The translations under genes were made by a program, and so were the position numbers. Below, piece after piece: positions 30,622 through 38,955 of a DNA stretch of 54,648 nucleotides. The notes below the pieces were generated by a model. That model searched no databases. It saw only the letters and a program-made list of their open reading frames with translations, and was not told the DNA's origin. Numbering within the stretch: the first letter of the stretch is position 1; every line of letters starts with the position of its first letter. This stretch comes from Lachnospiraceae bacterium (GTDB taxonomy: Bacteria; Bacillota; Clostridia; Lachnospirales; Lachnospiraceae): the NCBI GenBank assembly GCA_910575105.1, contig CAJTDK010000023.1, positions 1 to 54,648 on the forward strand, given 5' to 3'.

Positions 30622-30715
30622 GCTTTTCCTCCTTCCTTTTCCGCTTCTCCTGCCGCCTTACGCTGGCGATTGCTGCTCCGGCGGTCGGGTCCTTATATCC
30701 TTCTTTATTTCTCAA
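30533..30715 (-). CDS. Small basic protein (GYKDPTAGAAIASVRR type)
   Basis: This 60-residue reading frame starts with GYKDPTAGAAIASVRRQEKRKRK, a pattern frequent in small Firmicutes phage genes placed between VRR-NUC and the late regulator. It overlaps the VRR-NUC stop by 4 nt at its start and the following gene by about 90 nt at its end. The N-terminal half looks genuine; the Lys/Glu-rich C-terminal half is less certain. Confidence 0.55.
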   Translation of the reverse strand: MRNKEGYKDPTAGAAIASVRRQEKRKRKEEKREQKAGKSHKAREGEGAELKRPQAGAGNA

Positions 30716-31134
30716 TTTCCCGGATCGCCTCCGATCTCTTTCTGCAATATCCTTGTTACCTCAGCCGTATATGTAACAACGTAAGCCTTCCCGCCCGCCT
30801 CCTGGATCTGCTTTATGGTCCGCTCCTGGATTTTGCTCAATACTCCGATAAAGGGCCGCTTTACCTCGAAGCCGTAAAACCTGCCATTTACTATGGCGCA
30901 AACGTCCGGTATTCCCTGGCGGCTATACGGCCCCGCCGCCGCCTTCCAAACGAAAGCGGAAGGCAGCAGCTCCTTTATGTGTTTTATGATCTTATCCTGG
31001 TAATAGCTTTCTTTTGGCAAGTGCGCCCGCAGGTACTTCTCCGCCTCCGTGGTCGTCCGGCAGGATATGTCCTTCGTGGTCTTAAGGTACTTTATGACCT
31101 CTGCCTTGGTTCTGAACTGTTCAAAATCAATCAT
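30712..31134 (-). CDS. VRR-NUC domain nuclease
   Basis: This 140-residue protein is a PD-(D/E)XK-type nuclease of the VRR-NUC family. The core is GIPDVCAIVNGRFYGFEVKRP (Asp, then Glu-x-Lys), followed by QERTIKQIQEAGGKAYVV. It probably acts in recombination or genome processing, possibly with the helicases. The ATG at 31134 follows AAAAAGGGAG and lies exactly 16 nt after palindrome copy 3; an in-frame TTG within the palindrome would add ten residues. Confidence 0.88.
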   Translation of the reverse strand: MIDFEQFRTKAEVIKYLKTTKDISCRTTTEAEKYLRAHLPKESYYQDKIIKHIKELLPSAFVWKAAAGPYSRQGIPDVCAIVNGRFYGFEVKRPFIGVLSKIQERTIKQIQEAGGKAYVVTYTAEVTRILQKEIGGDPGN

Positions 31135-31150
31135 CTTTTCTCCCTTTTTG

Positions 31151-31164
31151 TTGCGACGTCGCAA
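31151..31164. promoter_or_regulatory. Palindrome TTGCGACGTCGCAA, copy 3
   Basis: The palindrome sits in the short gap before VRR-NUC, 16 nt from its ATG, with the same phase and spacing as copy 1 before the AbrB-like gene. It shares a further five bases (CGGTT) with copy 4. It may be an operator. Confidence 0.55.
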
Positions 31165-31167
31165 CGG

Positions 31168-31329
31168 TTACGCTTTCTTCTGTCCGTTGTATTTGTCGTA
31201 AATGGGTTCCAATTTCTCCAACATCTCCATAGTGGCGTTGGCTATAACCATCTTTTCCTGCATCTCCAGCTTGCTTTTGTTTACCCTCTTAAGCCAGGCG
31301 TTAATCTGCTGCATTTTCTGTTCTGTCAC
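31168..31329 (-). CDS. Small helical early protein (GTG start)
   Basis: This 53-residue gene starts at GTG 31329, 7 nt after AAAGGAGGG, inside the 3' end of the gene upstream. The protein is a single charged helix region (TEQKMQQINAWLKRVNKSKLEMQEKM, then MEMLEKLEPIYDKY). It ends just before palindrome copy 3. Function is unknown. Confidence 0.7.
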   Translation of the reverse strand: MTEQKMQQINAWLKRVNKSKLEMQEKMVIANATMEMLEKLEPIYDKYNGQKKA

Positions 31330-31558
31330 TGTCGCTTCCCTCCTTTTTCCCAGGCTCCGGCTGCTGCGCTGCCAACTGTGCGAAGAAAGCCGCTAAAGGG
31401 TTTATTGCCGGTTGCTCCGGGATATTTGTGTTAATAACCATAATAACCGCCGTTGCTATCTGCGCCGCAAGGTTCGGATTTTTTACCTCCTGCAGTGCCA
31501 AATTGTAAGAATGAATATACGCCGTAGTAAGCGTTTTTGTTCTCTGTTCAATATCCAT
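31301..31558 (-). CDS. Hypothetical early protein
   Basis: This 85-residue protein starts at ATG 31558 after AAGGGGGAAT. It is helical, with TTAYIHSYNLALQEVKNPNLAAQIATAVIMV in the middle and a Gln/Pro-rich end. No motif is recognised. Its last codons carry the ribosome site and start of the next small gene, so translation is coupled. Confidence 0.65.
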   Translation of the reverse strand: MDIEQRTKTLTTAYIHSYNLALQEVKNPNLAAQIATAVIMVINTNIPEQPAINPLAAFFAQLAAQQPEPGKKEGSDSDRTENAAD

Positions 31559-31559
31559 C

Positions 31560-31835
31560 TTATTCCCCCTTCTTATCTTCTCCGGCTCCCTCAAATACTG
31601 CCTCAATGCTGGCTTTTATGTCTGCCAGCTTCTTGGCTCCGATTCCCTTCGTATTCTCAATCGCTTTCATGATTGCCGTAATGTCAATGCCTGGGACGCT
31701 CTCTCTGCCGTCCTGGAAGCCGAAGCCGTAAAGGTCCGTACAGAACGCCGTGAACTGCTGGCGGTCGTACTTTTTAATACTCTTATACATATCCCTGGTA
31801 ATCTCCGGCATTTTGCCTTTTCTATTTCTGTTCAT
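31560..31835 (-). CDS. Hypothetical early protein with helix-hairpin-helix-like end
   Basis: This 91-residue protein starts at ATG 31835 after GGAGGCGGAG. The C-terminal half holds KAIENTKGIGAKKLADIKASIEAVF, which resembles a helix-hairpin-helix (TKGIGAKKL) non-specific DNA-binding motif. The N-terminal part is basic. It ends one base before the start of the following gene. A DNA-binding role is an inference. Confidence 0.65.
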   Translation of the reverse strand: MNRNRKGKMPEITRDMYKSIKKYDRQQFTAFCTDLYGFGFQDGRESVPGIDITAIMKAIENTKGIGAKKLADIKASIEAVFEGAGEDKKGE

Positions 31836-32208
31836 GCTTCTCCGCCTCCTTACAAAAATTATCAATCAATTTAAAGAACGCCCGCGCCCCTTCCGGGTTC
31901 CGCTGTCCTGCCTTGGCCATCGCTATGGCGATCCGCTGCGCCTCAACGTCCAGCGCTACTACCTGGCCGCCGTCCGTGTTATCCGGGTCAAGCTCCGGCC
32001 ATGCTGCAGGCGGTATGTTCCCGGAAGGGAAGGCCGCGCAAGTGTAACGCAAGATTCCGCTGGGATATGGCTCTGGATCTGTAATGTGAAGCGGGCAGCC
32101 CTGGCAGGTGTCGTGGTGGTTTCTGCAATTTTTTATTAAAATCTCGTATGCCGCCATAACTGTTTCCGGCTCAACCGGGAAGCGCTGCGGCTCTCTGCTT
32201 TTATTCAT
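31822..32208 (-). CDS. Hypothetical Cys-containing early protein
   Basis: This 128-residue protein contains NCRNHHDTCQGCPLHITDPEPYPSGILRYTCAAF near residue 27-60. This set of Cys/His (C-x4-H-x2-C-x2-C … C) could bind zinc. The C-terminal part is helical. It overlaps both neighbours slightly. Function is unknown. Confidence 0.65.
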   Translation of the reverse strand: MNKSREPQRFPVEPETVMAAYEILIKNCRNHHDTCQGCPLHITDPEPYPSGILRYTCAAFPSGNIPPAAWPELDPDNTDGGQVVALDVEAQRIAIAMAKAGQRNPEGARAFFKLIDNFCKEAEKHEQK

Positions 32209-32431
32209 GCCTTGTCCCCCAATCTGAAATAAAACGGTTTACAATAGCTTCTTTTAATGTTTCGTTGTCGCTCCTGGCAATCCTCAATTCCTCCTTAAGC
32301 TGCGCCGCTATCTTCTGGGCTTCTTTCACCTGGCTTCCTAAAATGCAATTCTGGGCCGCCAACTGCTGCAGCTCTTTCTTCTGGTTCTCTATGATCTGCT
32401 CTTTGGTTAATTCCACCTTTTTGTCCTCCAT
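32201..32431 (-). CDS. Small coiled-coil early protein
   Basis: This 76-residue protein is almost entirely a coiled coil (ENQKKELQQLAAQNCILGSQVKEAQKIAAQLKEELRIA). Such small helical proteins are frequent in early phage operons. No further function can be inferred. It overlaps the next gene by 8 nt. Confidence 0.65.
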   Translation of the reverse strand: MEDKKVELTKEQIIENQKKELQQLAAQNCILGSQVKEAQKIAAQLKEELRIARSDNETLKEAIVNRFISDWGTRHE

Positions 32432-32433
32432 GC

Positions 32434-32949
32434 TTATACCTCGCTGAATACCTCTTTATACTTTGCCACCTCGTTTAGAAATTCTTCGGTTTTTCCCACA
32501 TTGGCGTGTTTTATGAATACTGGTTCCCAATTCCATAAGCCCTGCTTCCCGGAGGTCGGTATCGGGTTTTTGAATAGCTGCGGCTTTTCCAGCCTCCATG
32601 CGTATCTGCCGACCGTAAAATCGCCGTAAAGAAATTCTTCCGGACAAAGCTCTTTTATAAAGTCGTGGTATGTCTGATCTATCAGCTTGCAATCCGTCAA
32701 AATCGCCTTGCCGATTATGACTCCAGTCGGTATTTTCTCCCGCCAATTTACAAAACCTAATCCGAGGGTATCTCTTATCTTTTTCCGGCTCTCTGCTGTC
32801 ATGAGCCGCTCGGTCTGTGAATAAGGTTTCTTCGCCGCATGGATCAAAATCTCGCCCCGGTAATTTGTCCGCCAGCTTCTCGTTTCGTCGTGCTTCTTGC
32901 CTTCCGCCAAAAGCTGCGCCCAGGGCTGCCAAACGGTTATAGCTTTCAA
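32434..32949 (-). CDS. ASCH-domain protein
   Basis: This 171-residue protein matches the ASCH family: MKAITVWQPWAQLLAEGKKHDETRSW at the start, YRGEILIHAAKKP, and later ILTDCKLIDQTY and YAWRLEKPQLFKNPIPTSGKQGLWNWE. ASCH proteins are thought to bind or process RNA or modified nucleosides. They occur in many phages. It overlaps the HD-domain gene by 4 nt. Confidence 0.9.
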   Translation of the reverse strand: MKAITVWQPWAQLLAEGKKHDETRSWRTNYRGEILIHAAKKPYSQTERLMTAESRKKIRDTLGLGFVNWREKIPTGVIIGKAILTDCKLIDQTYHDFIKELCPEEFLYGDFTVGRYAWRLEKPQLFKNPIPTSGKQGLWNWEPVFIKHANVGKTEEFLNEVAKYKEVFSEV

Positions 32950-33704
32950 TCTTCCGCGCCTCCTATCGCCTCAGCCTCCTGGAAGTCGCGCCCAGATCCG
33001 CCGTCGCCTCCCCATGGCTTTTCTCCTGCGTCTGCCTGCTCCTTGGTAAGCACCTTATTATCCTTTTCCCCCTCTAAAAGTGTACTTGCTTCCTGGTCTG
33101 CTTCGTGAAGGGCAAGTATAAGCGGATATTTGCTCATAGCCTGGGTAAGCTGTAAGTGCAGCTCCTTTGGTTCTGAAAATCCCATATGCCAGCGGATGGC
33201 GAAGCGTTCCGGGCCGGTAAGCCTCATAAACTGTTCAATCATCATAACACTCTTTTCTCCGTGTCCGTATGGCACCCGGTCGTCTACGGTGTAGCAGGGA
33301 ACTGATTCCCAAATGAAGGCCCCGGCGTTATCCTTTTTTACTTGCCAGCGCTCCGCCGCTAATACCTTCTCCGGGTCATAGGTCTTTTGGTTCTTAAAAT
33401 CGATCTTGTAAAAATGCGTTTTACAAAGGTCGTGAAGCAAGGGGCAAAGAATAAGGGCATCTTTCCCGGCATCCTCCAAAATACAAGCCCAGGTACTGTT
33501 TTCTTTTTTCCTCTGCAAGCAATCGTACACGTTGAGGCTGTGCTGCAATAAGCCGCCCTCAATGCTTAAGTGGAAGCGGGTAGAAGCCGGAGCCGTGTAA
33601 AAGTCGCTCTTGTCCCGGATGTACTCCAAAAGCTGCGCCAGCCCTTCCCGCTCTACCTGGTTTAAAAGTCCCTCAAACCTCTTTACGTTTTCTTCTCTGT
33701 TCAT
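32946..33704 (-). CDS. HD-domain phosphohydrolase
   Basis: This 252-residue protein contains the HD signature: FHLSIEGGLLQHSLNVYDCL (first His), LILCPLLHDLCKTHFY (the His-Asp pair) and later YGHGEKSVMMIEQFM. HD enzymes bind metal and hydrolyse nucleotides or phosphodiesters. The C-terminal ~60 residues are charged. It may adjust nucleotide pools or signal nucleotides during infection. It overlaps both neighbours by 4 nt. Confidence 0.88.
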   Translation of the reverse strand: MNREENVKRFEGLLNQVEREGLAQLLEYIRDKSDFYTAPASTRFHLSIEGGLLQHSLNVYDCLQRKKENSTWACILEDAGKDALILCPLLHDLCKTHFYKIDFKNQKTYDPEKVLAAERWQVKKDNAGAFIWESVPCYTVDDRVPYGHGEKSVMMIEQFMRLTGPERFAIRWHMGFSEPKELHLQLTQAMSKYPLILALHEADQEASTLLEGEKDNKVLTKEQADAGEKPWGGDGGSGRDFQEAEAIGGAED

Positions 33705-34201
33705 GGTGTTTCCTCCTTTTGCTCGGTTGTTTTATTTTTATTTTCTTTTATGAAAATCAATATTGCCGCCCCTGGGGGCTTCTCTTTGCTTATCCACCCA
33801 CCCGCCGCCTCGTCGTAGAACATATCCACAATATCGTTGTAAATAAGCGGCGGCTGTGGATTATCCGGGTCCCAGGAAGGCCCGGCGGCGTAGATGCAAG
33901 TGTGGCGGTCGAAGTATGCTTTATATATCCCTTCTACCTTCTGGCGGTGTTCCTGGGCGATCTGCTTTATCTTCTCTAAGTCAAATTCCCGGAAAGCTGC
34001 CCGCCCCACTCGCTTTCCGATCTGCCCCTCTTTAAAAGCCCGGTTAATCTCGTCTACAAGCTGCTTCCCTTCTTCGTCGTCCCGGAAGCGCAAGCCGTCC
34101 AAAATGAAAAGCCTTAAATATTCCTCCAATTCCTCTTTAAGCTGCTGCTTCAATTTCTCAAACGGTTTTTTATATTTCCCTGCTAATTCCTCCGGCGGCA
34201 C
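33701..34201 (-). CDS. Hypothetical early protein, start uncertain
   Basis: This protein has at least 166 residues and no recognised domain; it is helical, with KYKKPFEKLKQQLKEELEEYLRLFILDGLRF. The GTG at 34201 lacks a ribosome site. The frame stays open to 34279 and encodes a convincing helix (ATEKAVKALEKAAITLEKYRKN). A perfect AGGAGG (34288-34283) lies 9 nt before an in-frame ACG at 34273, so the true start may be a non-standard or mutated codon there. Confidence 0.7.
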   Translation of the reverse strand: MPPEELAGKYKKPFEKLKQQLKEELEEYLRLFILDGLRFRDDEEGKQLVDEINRAFKEGQIGKRVGRAAFREFDLEKIKQIAQEHRQKVEGIYKAYFDRHTCIYAAGPSWDPDNPQPPLIYNDIVDMFYDEAAGGWISKEKPPGAAILIFIKENKNKTTEQKEETP

Positions 34202-34285
34202 AAGCGTTTTGTTTTTCCGGTATTTTTCAAGTGTTATCGCCGCTTTTTCAAGGGCTTTTACTGCCTTTTCCGTAGCCGTTCACCT

Positions 34286-34583
34286 CCTATCGCCTTTTTC
34301 AACCTATCGCCTTTTACTTTTCCTTTGGCGATAGGTAAAAACCTTGTATTTATCGGGCTTAAAAGCATTTCCTATCGCCTATCGCCTATTTTTCGGAAAC
34401 ATACCCTTACTTTTTGGAAAAGGTCAAAAATTTTCGACCTTTTTTCTTTTCCAATAAGCCTATATAATAGGCGATAGGGAGATAGGATATATATAATAGG
34501 CTCTGAAAGCCGCTTGTTTTCGGGCTTTTTTACCTATCGCCTAACCTATCGCCTAACCTATCGCCTAATTTTTAGGCGATAGG
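34286..34583. repeat. Ten-copy CCTATCGCC iteron cluster; candidate replication origin
   Basis: CCTATCGCC occurs at 34286, 34303, 34371, 34378, 34533, 34545 and 34557. Its complement occurs at 34327, 34470 and 34575. The three copies from 34533 have a 12-bp period (CCTATCGCCTAA). The last of these forms a perfect 12-bp hairpin with the copy at 34575 (loop TTT). The A/T-rich spacer and the place just after the primase-helicase gene suggest an origin. The gene-free stretch 34202-34595 holds nothing else apart from the upstream extension of the preceding entry. Confidence 0.75.
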
Positions 34584-34595
34584 AAAAAGCACAGT

Positions 34596-37382
34596 TTAGT
34601 ACGGTAGTTCTGCTTCTTCTTCCGCTTCCTCGAAGGGCGATTTTGCGTCAAGGTCTAATTGCTGCCACTCTCCCGCTTGTGGTTTTTCCTGGGCGCCAGC
34701 CGCTTCCGCTGCCTCGTCCTCGTCCAATGGGTCAACGGCTTTTGAAAATCTCCCTAAATCAAATTCAACAAAACGGCTCGTCCTGTTATCAAACCATTTT
34801 GAGATGCTGTATTCCCTCCCGCCGTTTTTCTTTGGCTGGGAAGCAATAATATTTTTGTCTGCTAAATATTTCATGGTTTTCCGGGGGCTATATCCTGCCT
34901 TTGTTAATGCCTGGTTAAGCAAGGAAGGAAATATATAGGCTTTATCCTGCATGGAACTTATGAAGCCTAAGCAAGTCCCCATTGCCTTGTCCCCGAACTG
35001 GGCGCGGTTGCTTAATATCCAATCAACTATAAATTGTGTCGCGTTCTCGTTTACGTCGCTTACTCCTGCGGTAAGCTGTTCTTGTATAATCGTCTTTGCC
35101 ATCTGTATGGCTCGTTTCCAGGATTCGTTTCGTATTTCAAGCGGTTTCTTACGTTTTTCGCTGTTCTGATAACAATTTTCGGCTTCCTGGTCACAATTTT
35201 GGCCGTTTTGCTCCGCTTCTGTATTTCCAAATATCCAGGTATCAATAATCGCATCTGCAAGGGCGACCGCGCTTATCCCGGCTATGTGGGCGCCGCTGGT
35301 TCCGTTGGCTGCTGCGTAAATTTCTTCTACCATCTTTTCGTACTGGTCCGTTATGGTGCGCTCGTCGGTTTCAAGAAGCCGGGTTATAAATTCCGGCCCG
35401 GCCCAGCCACAATTTACGGGCGCCTGCTGGTGCATAAGGCTGGCGGATTTTTCGTCGGTAAAAGGGCCGCCGTATATCTCCAGGACGCGGGTGCTTACGC
35501 CGGTCTGCGTCGTGTCTGTGCTTAAGGGTTCCTCGCCCGTGGCGATTGCTACGGTGCGCCATGTGTTAAGCGCCTGCAGGCCGCCGCCTTTGCTGCCCCT
35601 GGCGCGTCCGGTTCCGCTTGCAATCATGTAAACAATCTTTTCCAGGTTCTCCTGCTTCTGGCCTGCAAGCTGCCGCTCGTCAATGCCGAGGGGAAGGTCG
35701 TTATAAAAGCCCGCCATCCTCTCCAGGGCGACCTGGGTAGCGTTGAAATTTACCATAAGGCGCTCCGGATCGCCCCAGGCTGAAAGCGCCGCCTTAAGTG
35801 CTGCCGTCTTTCCGCCCTTGCTGCCGCCCCAGTTATATACAAAAAATATCCGCTGTTGCAATATCCGAAGCAACGGGGCCGCGAAGCTGGCCGCCAAAAT
35901 AAAGCGGAACTTGTCCCGGCTCCGGTGCGGCTGCATGGTGTTTTTCCATCCCTCAAAGGTTCCGGCGGTGTGGTATGCTGCCGCCCATCCCCTTAAGGAC
36001 GGCTCAATATCCAGGACTATGTCGTCCCCGTGTCCTGGAAGAAAACGGCCTTTTGTCTGCCATCCGAAGGTGGACGTAGAGTCTGCTTTTTGTATAATGT
36101 CTATGTTCTCCGCCTCCAATGCCGCCAGGAAGCTCACCACCTGCTTGGCGTTCTCGCTGGTGATGGTGCATCCTAAATCTGCAAGGGCGGTTATGTTCCG
36201 TGATGTGAATATGGTAGAACGCGGGTATATAGCGCGGCTCCACTGGCCGTCCCGCTTAAAGGCAATCTCTATTTTTTCCTCGCCGGTTTCCATGCTCTTT
36301 AGCCGCTGCGTTAATATGATCGGCGTCCTGCAGACCATGGTCGGTATCGCCTTCTTTTCGTCTATGTGGCTTATGCCCTTCTCTGAATATAGCCAGCCCT
36401 CCGGCTGTCTAAGGTTTACGGGGGCGCCCTTTATGGCTTCCGGTATCGCTCCGGCCAGGTCGTCAAGGTCCAGCTTCTGGGCGTGTTTTATGGCCTTCTG
36501 TATTTTCTCGGATGCCTTTTCCGCTCCGTCCCTTAAGTAAAGCTCCGACGGATCCTTGACTCCGAACTGCTTGCAGCTCCAGGTGTAAACCTCGCCTAAA
36601 AATTCTTCCTCCTTCAATATCCGGCAAACTTTAGCGAGGAACGTCTGGCCGCCCTGGTCTGGTTCCTGGTGTATATATAGCTTAATGTCATGCAACTTCG
36701 GAACCATCCGGGCGTTGAAGTTCGCCGCCCCTGGTGATCCGAGTGCCGGAACTTTCAAATACCATAAAGTTTGGGTATCGCTTTCCCCTTCTACAAGGGC
36801 CGCCCATCCGGTTTTCCGTATCTCCGGCAGCCGCCAGTCGCCGTATAAAATCAACTTCCCGGCGCTGCCCCAGCTCCACCTAAACTCCTTATCTCCGTAA
36901 CGCTTCCGAAAGATCGGCGTTGTGTTTTCTTCGTTGAAGTATGGCGTTTTAAGGTACTGCGTCCCGTCCTTGTCTTTGGCGGTGCTGATGCCGCAGGTGT
37001 CCTTTAAGAAGTCCTCCGGCAAGTGCTTATTAAAGGTATACTCTGCAAGGGTGTAGCTTTTATTTTTCGGCTTGGCTGGCTTGTTTTTCTTCGGATCCGG
37101 CTCGGTCAGCTTTCCGTACTTCTCTAAAATCTGCTTATATGCTTCCTTGGTGTCTACGTTGTGAAGCTCCGCCCAGAAACTTACGAAGTTTCCCCCGCGG
37201 TCCTCTGAGAAGCAGTGCCACTGTCCGGTTTTTAGGTCTGCGCTGAAACTGTTCTTTTTGTCGTCGTGGAAGGGGCAGCGGCCGACTAAACTGCTGCCGC
37301 TGGGCTTCGCGCCTTTTATGACGCTTCTGTACTCCGCTTCGTAATTGACGAAGTCGTCTATATTAAGCTGTTCGGCGTTCAT
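34596..37382 (-). CDS. Primase-helicase with zinc finger, TOPRIM and DUF927/D5-type helicase
   Basis: This 928-residue protein primes and unwinds phage DNA. Residues ~30-65 form a CHC2-like zinc finger (GRCPFHDDKKNSFSADL … CFSEDRGGN); the fourth zinc Cys seems to be Ser. Residues ~190-300 hold a TOPRIM domain (ALVEGESDTQTLW). Residues ~480-700 contain the helicase ATPase with Walker A WGGSKGGKTAALKA. The C-terminus is acidic. It overlaps the next upstream gene by 4 nt and is followed by the iteron cluster. Confidence 0.9.
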   Translation of the reverse strand: MNAEQLNIDDFVNYEAEYRSVIKGAKPSGSSLVGRCPFHDDKKNSFSADLKTGQWHCFSEDRGGNFVSFWAELHNVDTKEAYKQILEKYGKLTEPDPKKNKPAKPKNKSYTLAEYTFNKHLPEDFLKDTCGISTAKDKDGTQYLKTPYFNEENTTPIFRKRYGDKEFRWSWGSAGKLILYGDWRLPEIRKTGWAALVEGESDTQTLWYLKVPALGSPGAANFNARMVPKLHDIKLYIHQEPDQGGQTFLAKVCRILKEEEFLGEVYTWSCKQFGVKDPSELYLRDGAEKASEKIQKAIKHAQKLDLDDLAGAIPEAIKGAPVNLRQPEGWLYSEKGISHIDEKKAIPTMVCRTPIILTQRLKSMETGEEKIEIAFKRDGQWSRAIYPRSTIFTSRNITALADLGCTITSENAKQVVSFLAALEAENIDIIQKADSTSTFGWQTKGRFLPGHGDDIVLDIEPSLRGWAAAYHTAGTFEGWKNTMQPHRSRDKFRFILAASFAAPLLRILQQRIFFVYNWGGSKGGKTAALKAALSAWGDPERLMVNFNATQVALERMAGFYNDLPLGIDERQLAGQKQENLEKIVYMIASGTGRARGSKGGGLQALNTWRTVAIATGEEPLSTDTTQTGVSTRVLEIYGGPFTDEKSASLMHQQAPVNCGWAGPEFITRLLETDERTITDQYEKMVEEIYAAANGTSGAHIAGISAVALADAIIDTWIFGNTEAEQNGQNCDQEAENCYQNSEKRKKPLEIRNESWKRAIQMAKTIIQEQLTAGVSDVNENATQFIVDWILSNRAQFGDKAMGTCLGFISSMQDKAYIFPSLLNQALTKAGYSPRKTMKYLADKNIIASQPKKNGGREYSISKWFDNRTSRFVEFDLGRFSKAVDPLDEDEAAEAAGAQEKPQAGEWQQLDLDAKSPFEEAEEEAELPY

Positions 37383-37732
37383 CCTATCACCTTCTTAATT
37401 TCTTTACGGGTCATATATACTACCCTTCCGCGCATCCTGTCCCTTGTAGCCTGGCGTATTTCCCGCCGCATCCCTTCGCTTATCCAGCCGCCTATAATAA
37501 TTAAAAGAAACTCGTCAGCCTCTCGAAGCTCCTTAAGCCCTATTTCAAGCCCGATCTGCCGCTCTTTCTCCTGGCTCTCGTCCAGGAACTGCGTATAGAA
37601 TAAATGCGGGGCGACCGGGATCTTCCCCTCTAAAACAATCTTTTTGCAGAAATACCTCGCCACCTTGCGGTTAAATTCCATCCCGCTTTCCGTGAACGCT
37701 CTATAACGTGAAATTATATATACCTTGTCCAT
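37379..37732 (-). CDS. Nucleoside deoxyribosyltransferase-like protein (DUF4406/DUF7768 type)
   Basis: This 117-residue protein has the Rossmann-like pattern KVYIISRYRAF … RYFCKKIVLEGKIPVAPHLFYTQFL … GLKELREADEFLLIIIGGWISEGMRREI. It matches the small phage proteins related to nucleoside 2-deoxyribosyltransferases. It could act on nucleotides; no enzyme activity can be shown here. The ATG at 37732 follows TTGGAGGATAAG. The 60-nt gap before it contains eight G in a row. Confidence 0.8.
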   Translation of the reverse strand: MDKVYIISRYRAFTESGMEFNRKVARYFCKKIVLEGKIPVAPHLFYTQFLDESQEKERQIGLEIGLKELREADEFLLIIIGGWISEGMRREIRQATRDRMRGRVVYMTRKEIKKVIG

Positions 37733-37793
37733 GCGCTTATCCTCCAACCGTTTTTTAACTGGGGGGGGAGCGCCCCGCCCCCAGGTTCTGCCT

Positions 37794-38600
37794 TTAATCA
37801 AAGGGCAGCTTCTCGTCGCTCCCTTCCGGCACTTTCATAAAGCCTGCCTCGTCGGCTTTCGGCGCTGCCGGCTCGCCCTGGCTGCTGCTTCCGGTTGTGG
37901 TGTAGTCTGCGTCGTCTACGTCGATCTGGCGGTGCTGCTGCTTAATAAAGTCCTTCATGACTCCGGCCTCTTTTTCCTTTTCGGGGCTTAACTTTCCGAC
38001 GAAGGTAAATACTGCGCGGCTGTATGCGATCCCGTTGGCGTTCTTTTCTTTCTTCAGTGTAATCTTGGTTACTACCTGCCAGCAACGGAAGCCCTTAAGG
38101 ATCACCCGCTTGGCGATATAATCGCGCATATACTTAAGGCTGGTAGGCGGCAAGGAAAGCACTAGGGGTACGGGGTTCCCCTCTCTCAAAATAAATACCC
38201 TGTGTACGTTCTTACAAGCCTTCCCCTTGTCGTCGCTGCCGAACTGGTTATAAGGGCAAGAGGCACAGTCCTTAATTTCTCCGGTTTCCCTCTCTACGCC
38301 CTGCTTTCCGTCGAAGCTGCTGCAGTCCGGCTGCTCGTTGCCTCCTGCAAATTTATTGATCCAGTATGCGTTGACCGGGTGGTGGTCCAAAATAACGCCT
38401 ACGATCTCCGTTGCGCTCTCCGGGTTTTCGTCGTCCTCTCCGGGAACCTCAAAGGCAAGGCCGCCGCCGGAAGGAATTTTAACGCGGTCGAAAGGAAGGG
38501 CGCCCAGCCCGTCCATTTCCTCCGCTACTGCCTGCGCTAAATCTCCGCTTATGGTCTGCAGGTCGAAGCTGTCTACTACTTTCAATTCGTTCTTTGCCAT
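37794..38600 (-). CDS. SSB-like protein with acidic C-terminal tip
   Basis: This 268-residue protein lies upstream of the primase-helicase. Residues ~110-130 contain CASCPYNQFGSDDKGKACKNVHRVF, a Cys set that may bind metal. It ends EGSDEKLPFD, much like the acidic-aromatic tip by which SSB proteins recruit partners. I infer a single-strand DNA-binding role; the OB fold itself cannot be confirmed by eye. Confidence 0.65.
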   Translation of the reverse strand: MAKNELKVVDSFDLQTISGDLAQAVAEEMDGLGALPFDRVKIPSGGGLAFEVPGEDDENPESATEIVGVILDHHPVNAYWINKFAGGNEQPDCSSFDGKQGVERETGEIKDCASCPYNQFGSDDKGKACKNVHRVFILREGNPVPLVLSLPPTSLKYMRDYIAKRVILKGFRCWQVVTKITLKKEKNANGIAYSRAVFTFVGKLSPEKEKEAGVMKDFIKQQHRQIDVDDADYTTTGSSSQGEPAAPKADEAGFMKVPEGSDEKLPFD

Positions 38601-38622
38601 GGTGTTATATCCTCCTTTTTAT

Positions 38623-38943
38623 TTATGCGCCCGGCGCCAAAAGCGGCGCGGCTGCGTCCTGTGCTGCTTCCTTGCCGGCCCCGTTGCTCTCCTGGGGCTG
38701 GATCTTCTCTACTTCCTTAATGCGGTAGCAGGTTTCGATGCTTGCCTGGCGGTACTTGTTTTCGTGCTGCCCGTCCAGGGTGGTGGTAACAAAGTAGCCG
38801 TTTGAAAGTCCGGCAAACCTGCAGACTACGTCCTCCGGGGTCCGCCTGCTTACCCGAAGCATAATAGCGTCGCCCTCTTTCAAGACCTGGCCGTCGCTGG
38901 CCTCTACCTCAACCTTTACAATTTCATTTACTTTTAAAGCCAT
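38623..38943 (-). CDS. Hypothetical early protein
   Basis: This 106-residue protein begins with beta-rich sequence (VNEIVKVEVEASDGQVLKEGDAIMLRVSRR, YFVTTTLDGQHENKYRQASIETCYRI) and ends with a disordered Ala-rich tail. It may be a small nucleic-acid-binding barrel. No family was recognised. It is in tight linkage with the SSB-like gene. Confidence 0.65.
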   Translation of the reverse strand: MALKVNEIVKVEVEASDGQVLKEGDAIMLRVSRRTPEDVVCRFAGLSNGYFVTTTLDGQHENKYRQASIETCYRIKEVEKIQPQESNGAGKEAAQDAAAPLLAPGA

Positions 38944-38955
38944 CTCGTGTCCTCC

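Noticed and set aside
34286-34583. CRISPR array
   Set aside because: The repeats are 9-12 bp, occur in both orientations and lack regular 30-bp spacers; no cas genes are near.
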